Positions 8,128-16,206 of a stretch of DNA of 31,588 nucleotides are shown here, in pieces. The position numbers were made by a program, and so were the translations under genes. Below the pieces are notes generated by a model. It made no database searches. It worked only from the letters and a program-made list of their open reading frames with translations, and was not told the origin of the DNA. How positions within the stretch are numbered: position 1 is the first letter of the stretch; the number at the start of each line of letters is the position of its first letter. The stretch is from TA-21 sp035620895 (lineage in GTDB: Archaea; Thermoproteota; Nitrososphaeria; Nitrososphaerales; Nitrososphaeraceae), in assembly GCA_035620895.1 (NCBI GenBank), contig DASPFY010000006.1, forward strand, positions 1 to 31,588. Reading direction: 5' to 3'.

Positions 8128-8565
8128 TCACTTAACTCTTATCAGCGATTTTCGTTTTTGAAACTCATAGTTATGTAACTGACTATTCACTTCTTCACGC
8201 AAGTGATCTAAGCGAATAGGTTTCTGAAGAAAACCATTAATCAAGTCTTTTTTTGCATATTCTTGAAATAAATCGTCTTCTATTGCAAACGCTGTCATGA
8301 GTATTGTTCTTACAAATTGATTTATCTTTTTTAACTCATTTATTAATTCCATTCCGGTAAGACCCGGCATTCTAAGATCCGATATCACTAAAACATATTT
8401 TTGTTTATTAATCTTGAAGTGTTCAAGTGCCATTACTGGATCTGTGAACGTAAAAATTGTAATACCATCAAGTGTTCCCAGGGCGTCACGAAAGAGATCA
8501 ACGATATCAATTTCGTCGTCGACTATTGCAACAAGTCTACACCTAGAGATTGAATTATCCGCCAA
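8128..8565 (-). CDS. Stand-alone response regulator receiver protein 1
   Basis: 145 residues consisting of one receiver domain. Acidic pair Asp16-Asp17, phosphoacceptor Asp63 in VISDLRMPG, Thr91 in ILMTAF and Lys115 in FLQKP are all present, so it should take phosphate from a histidine kinase. No output domain follows; the last 20 residues are Lys/Arg-rich. Starts at a TTG (8565) preceded by no strong ribosome site. It is a close paralog of the receiver at 16207 (shared FTFTDP, ALEHF, DLFQEY/NLFQEY, INGFLQKPI, YEFQK). No kinase gene is in the window. Confidence 0.9.
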   Translation of the reverse strand: MADNSISRCRLVAIVDDEIDIVDLFRDALGTLDGITIFTFTDPVMALEHFKINKQKYVLVISDLRMPGLTGMELINELKKINQFVRTILMTAFAIEDDLFQEYAKKDLINGFLQKPIRLDHLREEVNSQLHNYEFQKRKSLIRVK

Positions 8566-8790
8566 CTAATATTGTCTGTAAATATATTATCTCATCCAGT
8601 ATAAACATCTGATATCCAAAAAAAACATAATTTCTATCTCATGTGTGCTTAAAGTGGTGGGCAAGCGTAAAATAAATTCAATAATCAACAAATTTTTGAA
8701 AGATTTAATCATTCATTATTTTGAGCCTGTAGCAGTTTTTTAATAATTCGAGATAAAAAATAAATATCTAATTATCGCATTACATGGAAA

Positions 8791-9281
8791 ATGTATACGC
8801 AACCCGGTAAACCTGATATAGGAATATCGCAAATAGACAGAAAAATATTAAAAATTTTGCTCGTTCCTAATGGTCAAAAATCTACCAAAGGTATATCTAC
8901 AAAGTTAGGAATTCCTGTTACTACGGTTAGGCGAAGACGTAAACGACTAGAAAGCAAGTTTTTGAAACTACACTATGTATTGGATATTGAAAAATTTGGA
9001 TGGAGGCGTGTCGATTTTTTATATCTATAAGAAACGGCATGGTAAACGCTGTCGCTAAAAAACTAATGGAACTGGATGATGTCACATATATCGGGAAGAG
9101 TATAGGAGAACATACTATCGATTTAAGAGTGGAAACAATTGTAAAGGACAACTCCGCATTGCTCGACCTTCTGGAAGTAATAAAGGGCATGGAAGGCGTT
9201 AGGGACGTGGTCTGGAGCGAAATTGTTAGTATTGTAGGAAGGAAAATATCAATACCCACTTCCATTATCGACAAAATCTGA
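8791..9281 (+). pseudogene. Lrp/AsnC-type regulator split by a -1 frameshift
   Basis: Two frames together make one regulator of about 163 residues. The first (8791-9030) holds the winged helix-turn-helix: ISQIDRKILKILL, GISTKLGIPVTTVRRRRKRL and DIEKFGWRRVDF. The second (joined in the -1 frame from 9015-9021, ending at 9281) holds the ligand/effector domain: FISIRNGMVNAVAKKL, YIGKSIGEHTIDLRVE, DVVWSEIVSIVGRK. This is the domain order of thaumarchaeal Lrp/AsnC proteins, and no residue is missing at the junction. The break falls in a run of six T where seven would restore the frame. It may be a sequencing error, a recent mutation, or programmed frameshifting on T TTT TTA; base sequence alone cannot say. 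Confidence 0.8.
9015..9021 (+). other. T TTT TTA slippery heptamer at the frame junction
   Basis: In the frame of the upstream half the codons read GAT TTT TTA TAT CTA TAA. A -1 slip on TTT TTA continues as ATA TCT ATA AGA in the downstream half. The heptamer is the form X XXY YYZ used in known -1 frameshifting. No strong downstream hairpin was found by eye. Confidence 0.5.
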
Positions 9282-10105
9282 CTAACATTCTCATGGCGTG
9301 ACTGACGAAAGGGTCGTAGGCTCAAAGGTGACAGTGTAAATACATTATACATCTAATCTCAGTTTGTAAACTCGTGTGAAATTCCACATGGTTCCCACAG
9401 AATGCGAGTTAATATCAATAATAATGTTCCTTTGATTCGAATCAAAAACGGTTAATATAGTGTCACTTTAAACTGAGGAATGGTCGTAATACTGTTTTTT
9501 ATAATCATAAACGCATAGACTTAATTGTCGTCTTTGTTGTGTTGATTTGTTGTTTGTCTTTTTCTGGTCTAAATTCTCCACCCTATTACACCAGTTCCAA
9601 TTGTAGTAATAGTTGTCCATGTTCCTGTTAGGGGATTAAACCAATCTTCCAGCCATTAAATGCCGGAACCTCACGATTTGGATTAGCAACGTAATTTAGT
9701 GTTAAATTTTTTTAACTGAGACAAAATGAATCATATTTTGTAACGGTTAAAACAAATCCAACGGATAACGAATGGTATCTAAAAAATGACTATTTTCAAA
9801 ATTACAAATAATAGACAAAATGCGAATTAATAATTCTCTTAGGAATTGAATATTTATTAAATTCCTTTTCCATTGGGGTAATATGAGTTAAACAATAATC
9901 ATAGTTCCAAACCAAAACTAATATTAATACTAGATTACCAATTAGAATTGAAGTTCTACTTTAACCTACTATTAGAAATTCTAAATTGGATCCACCTGAA
10001 ATTCCAGATTCATCCCTCCGGGCCCGAAAATTATGTCAAATTTGATTCACAAACCACTCGACCAAGAGTATAATTCATAATTGTATTCATGTACAATAAT
10101 TTACA
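9282..10105. other. Long region without intact genes
   Basis: 824 AT-rich bases. Contains a decayed coding remnant on the minus strand (9569-9790) and, at 10006-10030, a tRNA-3'-end-like TTCATCCCTCCGGGCCCG, followed by GATTCACAAACCAC that also occurs near 1648. No intact gene seen. Confidence 0.45.
9569..9790 (-). pseudogene. Decayed coding remnant, unknown family
   Basis: Short minus-strand pieces read like one beta-rich protein once single-base gaps are bridged: GFVLTVTKYDSF, NLTLNYVANPNREVPAFNGW, then EDWFNPLTGTWTTITTIGTG and VIGWRI before a TAG at 9569. Each break sits at a short homopolymer (A7 and GG). Neither piece alone has a proper start. I cannot name the family, and chance cannot be excluded. 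Confidence 0.3.
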
Positions 10106-10996
10106 TTGCAGGTATTAATCGGATGTTCTGGTTGGAGCTACTCTGATTCCTTTGAGAAAGGAGGATGGGTTAAGGTATTTTATCCTGACACACAAACTAA
10201 GAAACTACAATACTATTCTCAGTTTTTTAACACTGCAGAGATGGACGCAACATTCTATGAAAAATTCTACAAGTATATGACTAAAGAAACATTTGTGAAC
10301 ATGACTAAAGCGACTCCGGATAATTTTCAATTCTCAGTTAAGGTTCCTGAAACAGTAACACATGATATGAGACTCGATGTTAGTAAGGGAGCTGTGAGTC
10401 ATCTTCAAGAATTTCTTGATAAGATATCGCCCCTAAAAAGTTCTAACAAGCTGGGGGCAGTAATTATCCAGCTGCCACCTAGCTTCACAGTTAAAGAATT
10501 TAGAAATACAGAGGAATTTCTTGATAGACTTCCAAGTGGTTTTGATTACGCCATTGAATTGAGGAATCCGTCTTGGAATACTGAAGGGCCATGGGAAATG
10601 TTAAAACACTACAATATAGCAGCAGTCATGACCGATTCACCTGAGCCAGATAAGCTGAAATTCCTTTCTGAACCGATTGTAACTGCGAGCCATTCTTTTA
10701 TCAGATGGCATGGAAGAAATGCCAAGCATAGATACAATTATCTTTACTCAGAACAAGAATTAAAACCATGGGCTGAGAAGGTTTGAAAGATATCTACTGA
10801 AACACCTGTTATAAGAGGTTACTTTAACAATCATTATGGAGCTCGAGCTGTTGTAAATGCGCTACAATTCAAAGAGATGTTAGGAAATTCATTATCGGAA
10901 GTCGAAAAACAAGCTTTGAATCATGCACAAGATTACTACCGCCAGAAACATAGCCCGTCAATTCTAGGACAAGTAACACTTGATGATATGACATGA
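10106..10996 (+). pseudogene. DUF72 family protein interrupted by an in-frame TGA
   Basis: DUF72 proteins are TIM-barrel proteins of unknown reaction. The frame starts at a TTG (10106) with the family's MQVLIGCSGWSYSD and contains ATFYEKFY, FQFSVKVPETVTHD and SFIRWHGRNAKHRYNYLY. Codon 227 (10784-10786) is TGA. Reading on in the same frame gives another 69 codons including VIRGYFNNHYGARAVVNALQ, the conserved C-terminal motif of the family, and ends at TGA 10994-10996. The total of about 296 codons is slightly above the family norm. One transition (CGA or TGG to TGA) would explain the break. The truncated 226-residue product would lack the last barrel strand. Confidence 0.8.
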
Positions 10997-11127
10997 CAGA
11001 TAGTTAGTAAGATTTGATTTATGCATTTAGAGCCTGCTAACGATAACATTTGTTAAAGATGCAATCGCAAAATTAAAAATTTATTCTATATATAGTAGTT
11101 CTCCATTACCATTGGTTGTTGTCTAAA

Positions 11128-11508
11128 ATGCTACTGGTTTATGCTGCGGCAGCATGTACACTGATAGCAGGAATATTGCATCTGTATTTGGCCTCAAATG
11201 TTATAGGTAATAATTTATCTGTAGGTATCTTCTTCATAGTTGCTGGCATTGCACAGGTATTCTGGAGTCTTCCAACGTTGAGAACTTGGGGAACAGTATG
11301 GACTTATGTTGGCATAGGTGGTACGGTAATCCTCCTCATAATCTGGATAATTACAAGATTTCCGGACAATCCAATAATTGGAAGAGACCTTCCTGTAAAC
11401 TCAATGGGAATAGCAATAGAAGTCTTTCAAATTACCTTCGTAGTTCTCTCTAGTCTTATAATCACAAGAGGTCAAGGGAGAAAGCAAGTAATCAAGAATC
11501 AACTCTGA
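11128..11508 (+). CDS. Four-pass membrane protein of unknown function
   Basis: 126 residues from the ATG at 11128; two TTG codons lie 9-12 bases upstream but the ATG gives a cleaner start. Four hydrophobic helices are visible, about residues 2-24, 31-48, 58-77 and 93-115, with a charged C-terminus (RGQGRKQVIKNQ). A TATA-like TTCTATATATAG at about 11088-11099 lies some 30 bases upstream, fitting a leaderless message. No family name can be given, though similar small membrane proteins are common in soil thaumarchaea. Confidence 0.65.
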   Translation: MLLVYAAAACTLIAGILHLYLASNVIGNNLSVGIFFIVAGIAQVFWSLPTLRTWGTVWTYVGIGGTVILLIIWIITRFPDNPIIGRDLPVNSMGIAIEVFQITFVVLSSLIITRGQGRKQVIKNQL

Positions 11509-11693
11509 ATTTAGTGAATTATTCTTCATCTTACATCGGAATTGTTTCATTAATCATACGAGTGTGAAACCTCGATTGGTCCTTACGGGCGCTATCTATG
11601 AGAAATCAAAGGTATGAAAGCAACACTACCAGCTCTCATAAACAAATGCTATTTTAAAAAATATAAAAGAGCCACATTAATTCTTGCTTGGAA

Positions 11694-12026
11694 ATGAAAA
11701 AGGAATTTATTCTTTCAAAGATTGAGGCGGTCCGCGACGGAAGCCCTTACGTTTACGTAGGATTTATTGACCCCAACGATTCTAAATCGGGAGAAGCGCG
11801 GCAGCAGAATCCCTTTGCACCTAAGGCGATGGCATTCACTTCTCCAGAAGATTTGATGAAAAATTTGCCCAAAGCGATGGGAAATATTACAGGAATGATG
11901 GGTGGTGGCGGTGTTGGCGATTCTTTGACTTTCAAGTTAAGTATGAGAGAGTACGAAGACATGGGCCTAAAAGTCGGTGACAAGGTATCAATAGAAATTA
12001 AGAAAAAGCAAGATAGTGGTATTTAA
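11694..12026 (+). CDS. Conserved-looking hypothetical protein with Gly/Met-rich loop
   Basis: 110 residues from ATG 11694 (KKEFILSKIEAVRDGSPYVY). It is predicted to be cytoplasmic. An N-terminal beta-strand section (EFILSKIEAVRDGSPYVYVG) is followed by a Pro/Phe-rich stretch, a glycine/methionine loop (GMMGGGGVG) and a C-terminal YEDMGLKVGDKVSIEIKK that looks like a beta-barrel edge or OB/SPOUT-like strand pair. Higher GC use than its neighbours suggests real coding. I do not recognise the family. Confidence 0.65.
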   Translation: MKKEFILSKIEAVRDGSPYVYVGFIDPNDSKSGEARQQNPFAPKAMAFTSPEDLMKNLPKAMGNITGMMGGGGVGDSLTFKLSMREYEDMGLKVGDKVSIEIKKKQDSGI

Positions 12027-12073
12027 TCTGTATAATAATTAAATTAATTAGTTTATTACGCACATACTTTCAT

Positions 12074-12262
12074 TTAGTTAGCAATTAATGCGCCTGTGGC
12101 ATCTACATACATTCTTTTTTTTAGTTTTGAAAGTTCTTTTTCAGGATTAGCGAAAGTCTTCATGCAGTTTGAACTGCAAAAGTAAAACTGTCTACCCTCG
12201 ATATCGGCTTTTAGCGCTGTTTTGTCATCGACGACCATTCCGCAAACAGGGTCTTTAGCCAT
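12074..12262 (-). CDS. YHS domain protein, minus-strand member of a divergent pair
   Basis: 62 residues from the ATG at 12262; the longer frame to 12337 adds an unrelated N-terminus and is unlikely. MAKDPVCGMVVDDKTAL, then RQFYFCSSNCMKTFANPEKEL is the full YHS motif: Cys in DPVCGM and the C-x3-C pair. YHS domains bind metal (copper in related domains of P-type ATPases) and occur as free small proteins. It is divergent from the YHS gene at 12414, with 151 bases between starts that contain a perfect palindrome. Confidence 0.85.
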   Translation of the reverse strand: MAKDPVCGMVVDDKTALKADIEGRQFYFCSSNCMKTFANPEKELSKLKKRMYVDATGALIAN

Positions 12263-12314
12263 TCTATATCGTACCTCTCTCGACTTCTGCTTATTTAATT
12301 TAGGTACATCGTGT

Positions 12315-12327
12315 ATTGCAGTGCAAT
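12315..12327. promoter_or_regulatory. Palindrome ATTGCAGTGCAAT between divergent YHS genes
   Basis: A perfect 6-1-6 inverted repeat 53 bases upstream of the minus-strand start and 87 bases upstream of the plus-strand start. It may be an operator shared by the two genes. The half-site ATTGCA recurs three times upstream of the Met-rich membrane gene (21146-21164). Confidence 0.4.
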
Positions 12328-12413
12328 CTACAAACATTCGGTCAGAGAATCGACCTGTTTGTTATTGATCAAGTTATCTTTAATAGTCACTTTTGAGATA
12401 ACAAGAATATCAG

Positions 12414-12557
12414 ATGGCAACAGACCCTGTTTGTGGGATGAACGTACAAGAAAATACCCCTTTTCTTACTAACTATGAAGGAAATAAATATTATTTATGT
12501 TCAGAAGGATGCAAATCGTCATTTGAGAAAAGCCCACAAAAATACCTAAATAAGTAA
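12414..12557 (+). CDS. YHS domain protein, plus-strand member of a divergent pair
   Basis: 47 residues, essentially one YHS domain: MATDPVCGMNVQENTPFL, then KYYLCSEGCKSSFEKSPQKY. Same metal-binding cysteines as its neighbour (DPVCGM and C-x3-C). The gene starts at ATG 12414 and lacks a ribosome site. Its sequence differs enough from the minus-strand copy that they are old paralogs, not a recent duplication. Probably takes part in metal handling, by analogy with the family. Confidence 0.8.
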   Translation: MATDPVCGMNVQENTPFLTNYEGNKYYLCSEGCKSSFEKSPQKYLNK

Positions 12558-12657
12558 CAATAGATTCAGGATTAATTAAGCAGTAGTCACAGAAACACGG
12601 CGACTATAAGATACGGTCGTGAATATTTTTCAGGATATTTTAGTGCACAGTAATATC

Positions 12658-13014
12658 TTAACCTAAAGCTTGGTCTGCCAATTTGAGATGCATAAGTGCT
12701 CCGGTTGAATCACCAACACCTAGTGTCTTCATTCCTTCTTCAAAATGTTTCACTGCGTTAGTTGGAGCATTAGCCATGGCTTGTTTCGCGAAATCGAGAT
12801 GTAAGTTAGCCATTTGAATATTTCCAGCCTCTAGTGCTTTAATACCTTCTTCTAGATGCATTTTTGCAGAGCCTGCCATCATACCTCCAGGAGTCATATT
12901 CCCTGCCATCATACCTCCAGGAGTCATATTCTGTGCAACAACAGAATTCAATCCTACTAATCCTGGCCCAACAATTATTGCCGGAATAATCGCAAACATG
13001 AATACACGCTTCAT
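12658..13014 (-). CDS. Secreted helical-repeat protein, SmbP-like
   Basis: 118 residues from the ATG at 13014 (MKRVFMFAIIPAIIVGPGLV); an ATG at 13026 would add four. A signal peptide ends near VVAQ. It is followed by a perfectly duplicated NMTPGGMMAG unit, then two similar helical hairpins: HLEEGIKALEAGNIQMANLH and HFEEGMKTLGVGDSTGALMH. The His-x2-Glu-Glu-Gly pattern and small size recall the periplasmic small metal-binding protein SmbP of nitrifiers, but the match is by eye only. It may bind metal outside the cell, in keeping with the nearby YHS genes. Confidence 0.7.
   Translation of the reverse strand: MKRVFMFAIIPAIIVGPGLVGLNSVVAQNMTPGGMMAGNMTPGGMMAGSAKMHLEEGIKALEAGNIQMANLHLDFAKQAMANAPTNAVKHFEEGMKTLGVGDSTGALMHLKLADQALG
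12872..12931. repeat. Perfect tandem duplication of 30 bases inside the secreted protein gene
   Basis: The unit (12872-12901) is repeated without change (12902-12931) and encodes NMTPGGMMAG twice. Identity at DNA level suggests a recent slippage event. Confidence 0.9.
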
Positions 13015-13092
13015 TAAAGGTTCCATTTGTTAAAGACACAATTCAAGATATTTAAGGAATTCTAAGTTTCAATTAGATAGAGCAAATTCTTA

Positions 13093-14379
13093 ATGAGATT
13101 CAGGAATGATAAAGAAGGAAAAAATAAACAATCTAATCCTATCAAATTAGGACTACGCCCAAATATTCAACAGTTTCTAATTCTCGTTTTAGTTAATGCT
13201 TTTGTAGGTGCAATGATTGGATTAGAACAAACTGTTGTTCCACTTGTAGGTAAAGTCGAATTTGGTATTGAATCAAGTGCAATAATAGTATCATTCATAG
13301 CTAGTTTCGGAGCAGTTAAGGCTGTTATAAATCTCTTAGCGGGGAACCTATCTGATAAATGGGGAAGAAAAAATGTATTAGTTTTAGGTTGGCTTTTTGC
13401 AGTTCCTGTTCCAATTATATTATTATTTGCGCCTAATTGGGATTGGATTATTTTTGCTAATATTCTTCTGGGAGTGAACCAAGGACTGGCTTGGTCAATG
13501 ACTGTGAATATGAAAATTGACTTGGTTGGTAAATCACAAAGGGGATTAGCACTTGGTCTTAATGAATTTGCGGGATATGTTGCCGTTGCTGTTATTGGAT
13601 TTTCTACGGGATATCTAGCGTCCACATTCGGTTTAAAACCATATCCATTCTATATTGGGATTATATTCGCAATTCTCGGCTTGGCAATCTCTTGGATTAT
13701 TGTAAAAGACACAAGAAAATTTACTAGTCTTGAGATAAACGAAGATGCTTCAGAGTCACTTAAAGAGGAAATTAATGTCAACGACCTCAGTTTCAAGGAA
13801 GTTTTTCTTCAAACTTCTTGGAAGAATCGCACCCTCCTGGCCATTAGTCAAGCAGGTTTGATTAATAATTTGATTTTTGGTGTCACATGGGGTTTATTTA
13901 CTCTATACTTTGCTTCTTTTGCAATTGGAATTAGCGAAATTGGGTTTCTGAAAGCACTTCATCCTGGAATATGGGGAGTTCTTCAATTATTAACTGGAAC
14001 ACTTAGTGACAAAGTTGGAAGGAAGATTCTCATCTATCCTGGAATGATTATCCAGGGCATTGGAGTTTGGGTAGTGTTATTCATCAATTTCTATTGGGGT
14101 TGGATTGCCGGAATGGCTTTACTCGGCATAGGAACTGCTCTGGTTTATCCTACTTTGCTTGCTGCAATAAGTGATGTGGCGAATCCAAAATGGAGAGCAA
14201 CATCCTTAGGCGTCTATAGATTTTGGCGAGATTTAGGATTCGTATTTGGAGCAATTGGAATTGGATTTCTCGCAGATATATTCGGATTAAACATTGCGTT
14301 TCACCTAGTGGCATTACTTGGAATAGCATCGGGAATTTTTGTGCTTATGGTTATGAAAGAAACCAGTAGACAAGGATGA
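13093..14379 (+). CDS. MFS transporter
   Basis: 428 residues with 12 hydrophobic segments, the usual size of a major facilitator superfamily carrier. Motif A is present after helix 2 (GNLSDKWGRK, residues 84-93) and again in the second half (GTLSDKVGRK). A charged loop with EINEDASESLKEEI separates the two six-helix halves. The substrate is not evident; similarity by eye is to uncharacterised drug/sugar-type MFS proteins. It stands divergent to the secreted helical-repeat protein gene (13014), with 78 bases between starts. Confidence 0.9.
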   Translation: MRFRNDKEGKNKQSNPIKLGLRPNIQQFLILVLVNAFVGAMIGLEQTVVPLVGKVEFGIESSAIIVSFIASFGAVKAVINLLAGNLSDKWGRKNVLVLGWLFAVPVPIILLFAPNWDWIIFANILLGVNQGLAWSMTVNMKIDLVGKSQRGLALGLNEFAGYVAVAVIGFSTGYLASTFGLKPYPFYIGIIFAILGLAISWIIVKDTRKFTSLEINEDASESLKEEINVNDLSFKEVFLQTSWKNRTLLAISQAGLINNLIFGVTWGLFTLYFASFAIGISEIGFLKALHPGIWGVLQLLTGTLSDKVGRKILIYPGMIIQGIGVWVVLFINFYWGWIAGMALLGIGTALVYPTLLAAISDVANPKWRATSLGVYRFWRDLGFVFGAIGIGFLADIFGLNIAFHLVALLGIASGIFVLMVMKETSRQG

Positions 14380-14457
14380 TATTACCAATTCAATAAATTA
14401 TTGACTGTTTAGTCATTAATTAAATTTCTTGCGCAATAAACAACTGGTTGATAGTTA

Positions 14458-14925
14458 TCAAGTGGAAGTCCATTCATAAGCACTTGCAGAGAATTCTTCA
14501 GAGTACACAGAGCCAGCTAGTTCTACAAGGATGATTAAACTATTCATCCAAGATAAATTTTGTGAGTTCGTAAATCCTGTTACGAGATTTAGACCTCGGA
14601 TTTTACCATCTTCAGAAACTTTGCTTTTCTCATGCGCCCACCACATGAACTGCTCAGCATTTTGCGTCGTTAAAACACCATGCCAAGTAGCATCAATTAT
14701 TCCATGTGGATATTTGGTCATTGTACCAGAAGCTAGATTTTTGCCACTTGGAAACCTATCTATTCCTTTGATGTCTGAAATAAAGGTGACTTCGGTTGTT
14801 ACTCCTTCAATCGGATGAACCTTTGTCACTTTGAAACCCGCTATTTTACCAACCTCTTCAAAGAGTTTTTGTCCTATAGCCATAGGTAATATCTTTGAAT
14901 CCATTATATTTGAGATTTTTTCCAA
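14458..14925 (-). CDS. Hypothetical protein, probable beta-barrel
   Basis: 155 residues. Alternating hydrophobic strands with VTTEVTFISDIKGIDRFPSG, GTMTKYPHGIIDATWHGVL and KIRGLNLVTGFTNSQ suggest a small beta-barrel resembling DUF3224 or allene-oxide-cyclase-like folds, though I cannot confirm it. The segment EQFMWWAHEKSK is a short helix. No signal peptide or catalytic motif seen. It converges with the MFS gene and lies alone on its strand. Confidence 0.6.
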   Translation of the reverse strand: MEKISNIMDSKILPMAIGQKLFEEVGKIAGFKVTKVHPIEGVTTEVTFISDIKGIDRFPSGKNLASGTMTKYPHGIIDATWHGVLTTQNAEQFMWWAHEKSKVSEDGKIRGLNLVTGFTNSQNLSWMNSLIILVELAGSVYSEEFSASAYEWTST

Positions 14926-15128
14926 GATAAGTCAGGCTTATGCCAAGTTTACTGTCCACAGCTTAGCACACCAAATATATGGTAAAAAAAGTATATGTTA
15001 TTCACTTTGTCTGGATGCTTCCACTTAATCGCCTAAGGAAAGGTAAGTGTCAATTACATATAACAAATGAATTTTAGCAGCTTGGAACACATCCTTTTTT
15101 TACTTGAATATACATTTAATCATGTGAT

Positions 15129-15617
15129 ATGGTAAAACCTAAGGCCAAGGCCAAATCTGTCTCTGTTAAAAAAATTTTAGTTCCTGTCGATGGGTCAGAA
15201 ATATCATTTAAAGCGGCAAACTATGCGATTCATATAGCAAAGTTAGCTAATGCACAATTAATTCCGTTAAATATAATTGAAGACGTAAAGCAGGGAGGTG
15301 CGATAGGCTTGCAGGAAAGATATGGGAACATATCTGTTGTAAAAGGCTTCAAGAAAGCAAGAAAACAATCAGCTGAAGATTGGCTAACGAAAATAGAAAA
15401 ATCAGCAGAAGAGTTAGGAGTAAGAGTAAAGAGTGTAATATTGGATGCAGAGGGAAAAAATGAGAAAAAGATGGTAACAGAATACGCGGTAAAAAATAAC
15501 GTTGACCTTATAGTTATAGGGTCTAAAGGACGGTCTATCTTTAAGGGACTTTGGATAGGTGGATTTACCAATTCTGTTCTACATCACTCCACTGTTCCTG
15601 TATTAGTTGTTCCTTGA
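15129..15617 (+). CDS. Universal stress protein, UspA family
   Basis: 162 residues with one UspA domain: KKILVPVDGSEISFKAANYA at the start (Asp21), and the C-terminal IVIGSKGRSIFKGLWIGGFT followed by NSVLHHSTVPVLVV. ATP-binding members have G-x2-G-x9-G-S/T; here the last pair is Gly-Gly, so nucleotide binding may be weakened. The central HIAKLANAQLIPLNIIED and helix AEDWLTKIEKSAEELG fit the fold. The N-terminal 13 residues are Lys-rich (PKAKAKSVSVKK). ATG start. Stands alone. Confidence 0.9.
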   Translation: MVKPKAKAKSVSVKKILVPVDGSEISFKAANYAIHIAKLANAQLIPLNIIEDVKQGGAIGLQERYGNISVVKGFKKARKQSAEDWLTKIEKSAEELGVRVKSVILDAEGKNEKKMVTEYAVKNNVDLIVIGSKGRSIFKGLWIGGFTNSVLHHSTVPVLVVP

Positions 15618-15927
15618 TGCCCAATCCATAATATAACAGCTATAAAATTCACCTACTGTTTGACCTCAGTAACTAATTTTTAAATCTAGCAGCTATTCCA
15701 GAAAACTATGTGTTTTAGAAATTTTGATTTGTTTCGTCGCCAGAAATTCTATAAAATTGATTAATTTTGACAATCAACACAATCAGTTAATCCATAAAAG
15801 CTGGGATTATGATAAGCTTGATTGTATATTTATCATACACCGAGCTGAATAGTTCTTATATTCACGGATCTTTTTATTACATTGATGTTTTCAACTGAAA
15901 CCAGTTGGTATCAAAGGAGGCACATAG
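15618..15927. other. Intergenic region before the small-protein/receiver operon
   Basis: 310 AT-rich bases with no gene seen. An AT-rich TTGTATATTTATCATAC at about 15823-15839 could carry the promoter. A strong Shine-Dalgarno site ends the region. Confidence 0.4.
15913..15920 (+). promoter_or_regulatory. Strong Shine-Dalgarno site AAAGGAGG
   Basis: AAAGGAGG ends 7 bases before the TTG at 15928 and decides that start. Such strong sites are rare in this window (only here, 25926 and 30348). A damaged version precedes the degenerate copy near 29992. Confidence 0.75.
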
Positions 15928-16200
15928 TTGCCCTATATTAGCAGTACCGATGCACTTAGACAACTAATGCTATCAGAAGATACTGGGGCATATATCGTAA
16001 AAATTTCGCCTAAAGATAATACACTAACTAACGGAGTGGACTACTGTTATGTCGGATTAAAATGCAAGGATGGAACTAACTACTCTGTACAAGCGTATGG
16101 AAAAGAGGCAAAAGAATTACATGAAGAGGCCACGTTAATGGCGACAAGATCAATAATGCTAGTTTCTCCTACTAATCCAGAAAAAGTTACCGGGGCTTAA
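15928..16200 (+). CDS. Small protein of unknown family, cotranscribed with a receiver
   Basis: 90 residues from a TTG fixed by the AAAGGAGG site. Starts with PYISSTDALRQLMLSEDTGA, then YIVKISPKDNTL, DYCYVGLKCKDG and a helical KEAKELHEEATLMATRS. The fold looks like a mixed alpha/beta small domain; no family recognised. Six bases after its stop the receiver gene begins, so both are one operon and the protein may work with that regulator. A degenerate copy of the first third, including the ribosome site, is at 29992-30107. Confidence 0.75.
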   Translation: MPYISSTDALRQLMLSEDTGAYIVKISPKDNTLTNGVDYCYVGLKCKDGTNYSVQAYGKEAKELHEEATLMATRSIMLVSPTNPEKVTGA

Positions 16201-16206
16201 TCTTCC

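Noticed and set aside
10784..10786. TGA as a selenocysteine codon in DUF72
   Set aside because: No SECIS-like hairpin was seen, and the family does not use Cys or Sec at this position as far as I know.
13167..13625. 152-codon minus-strand open frame inside the MFS gene
   Set aside because: Antisense shadow of a clear transporter gene; Pro/Thr-rich composition typical of complement reading.
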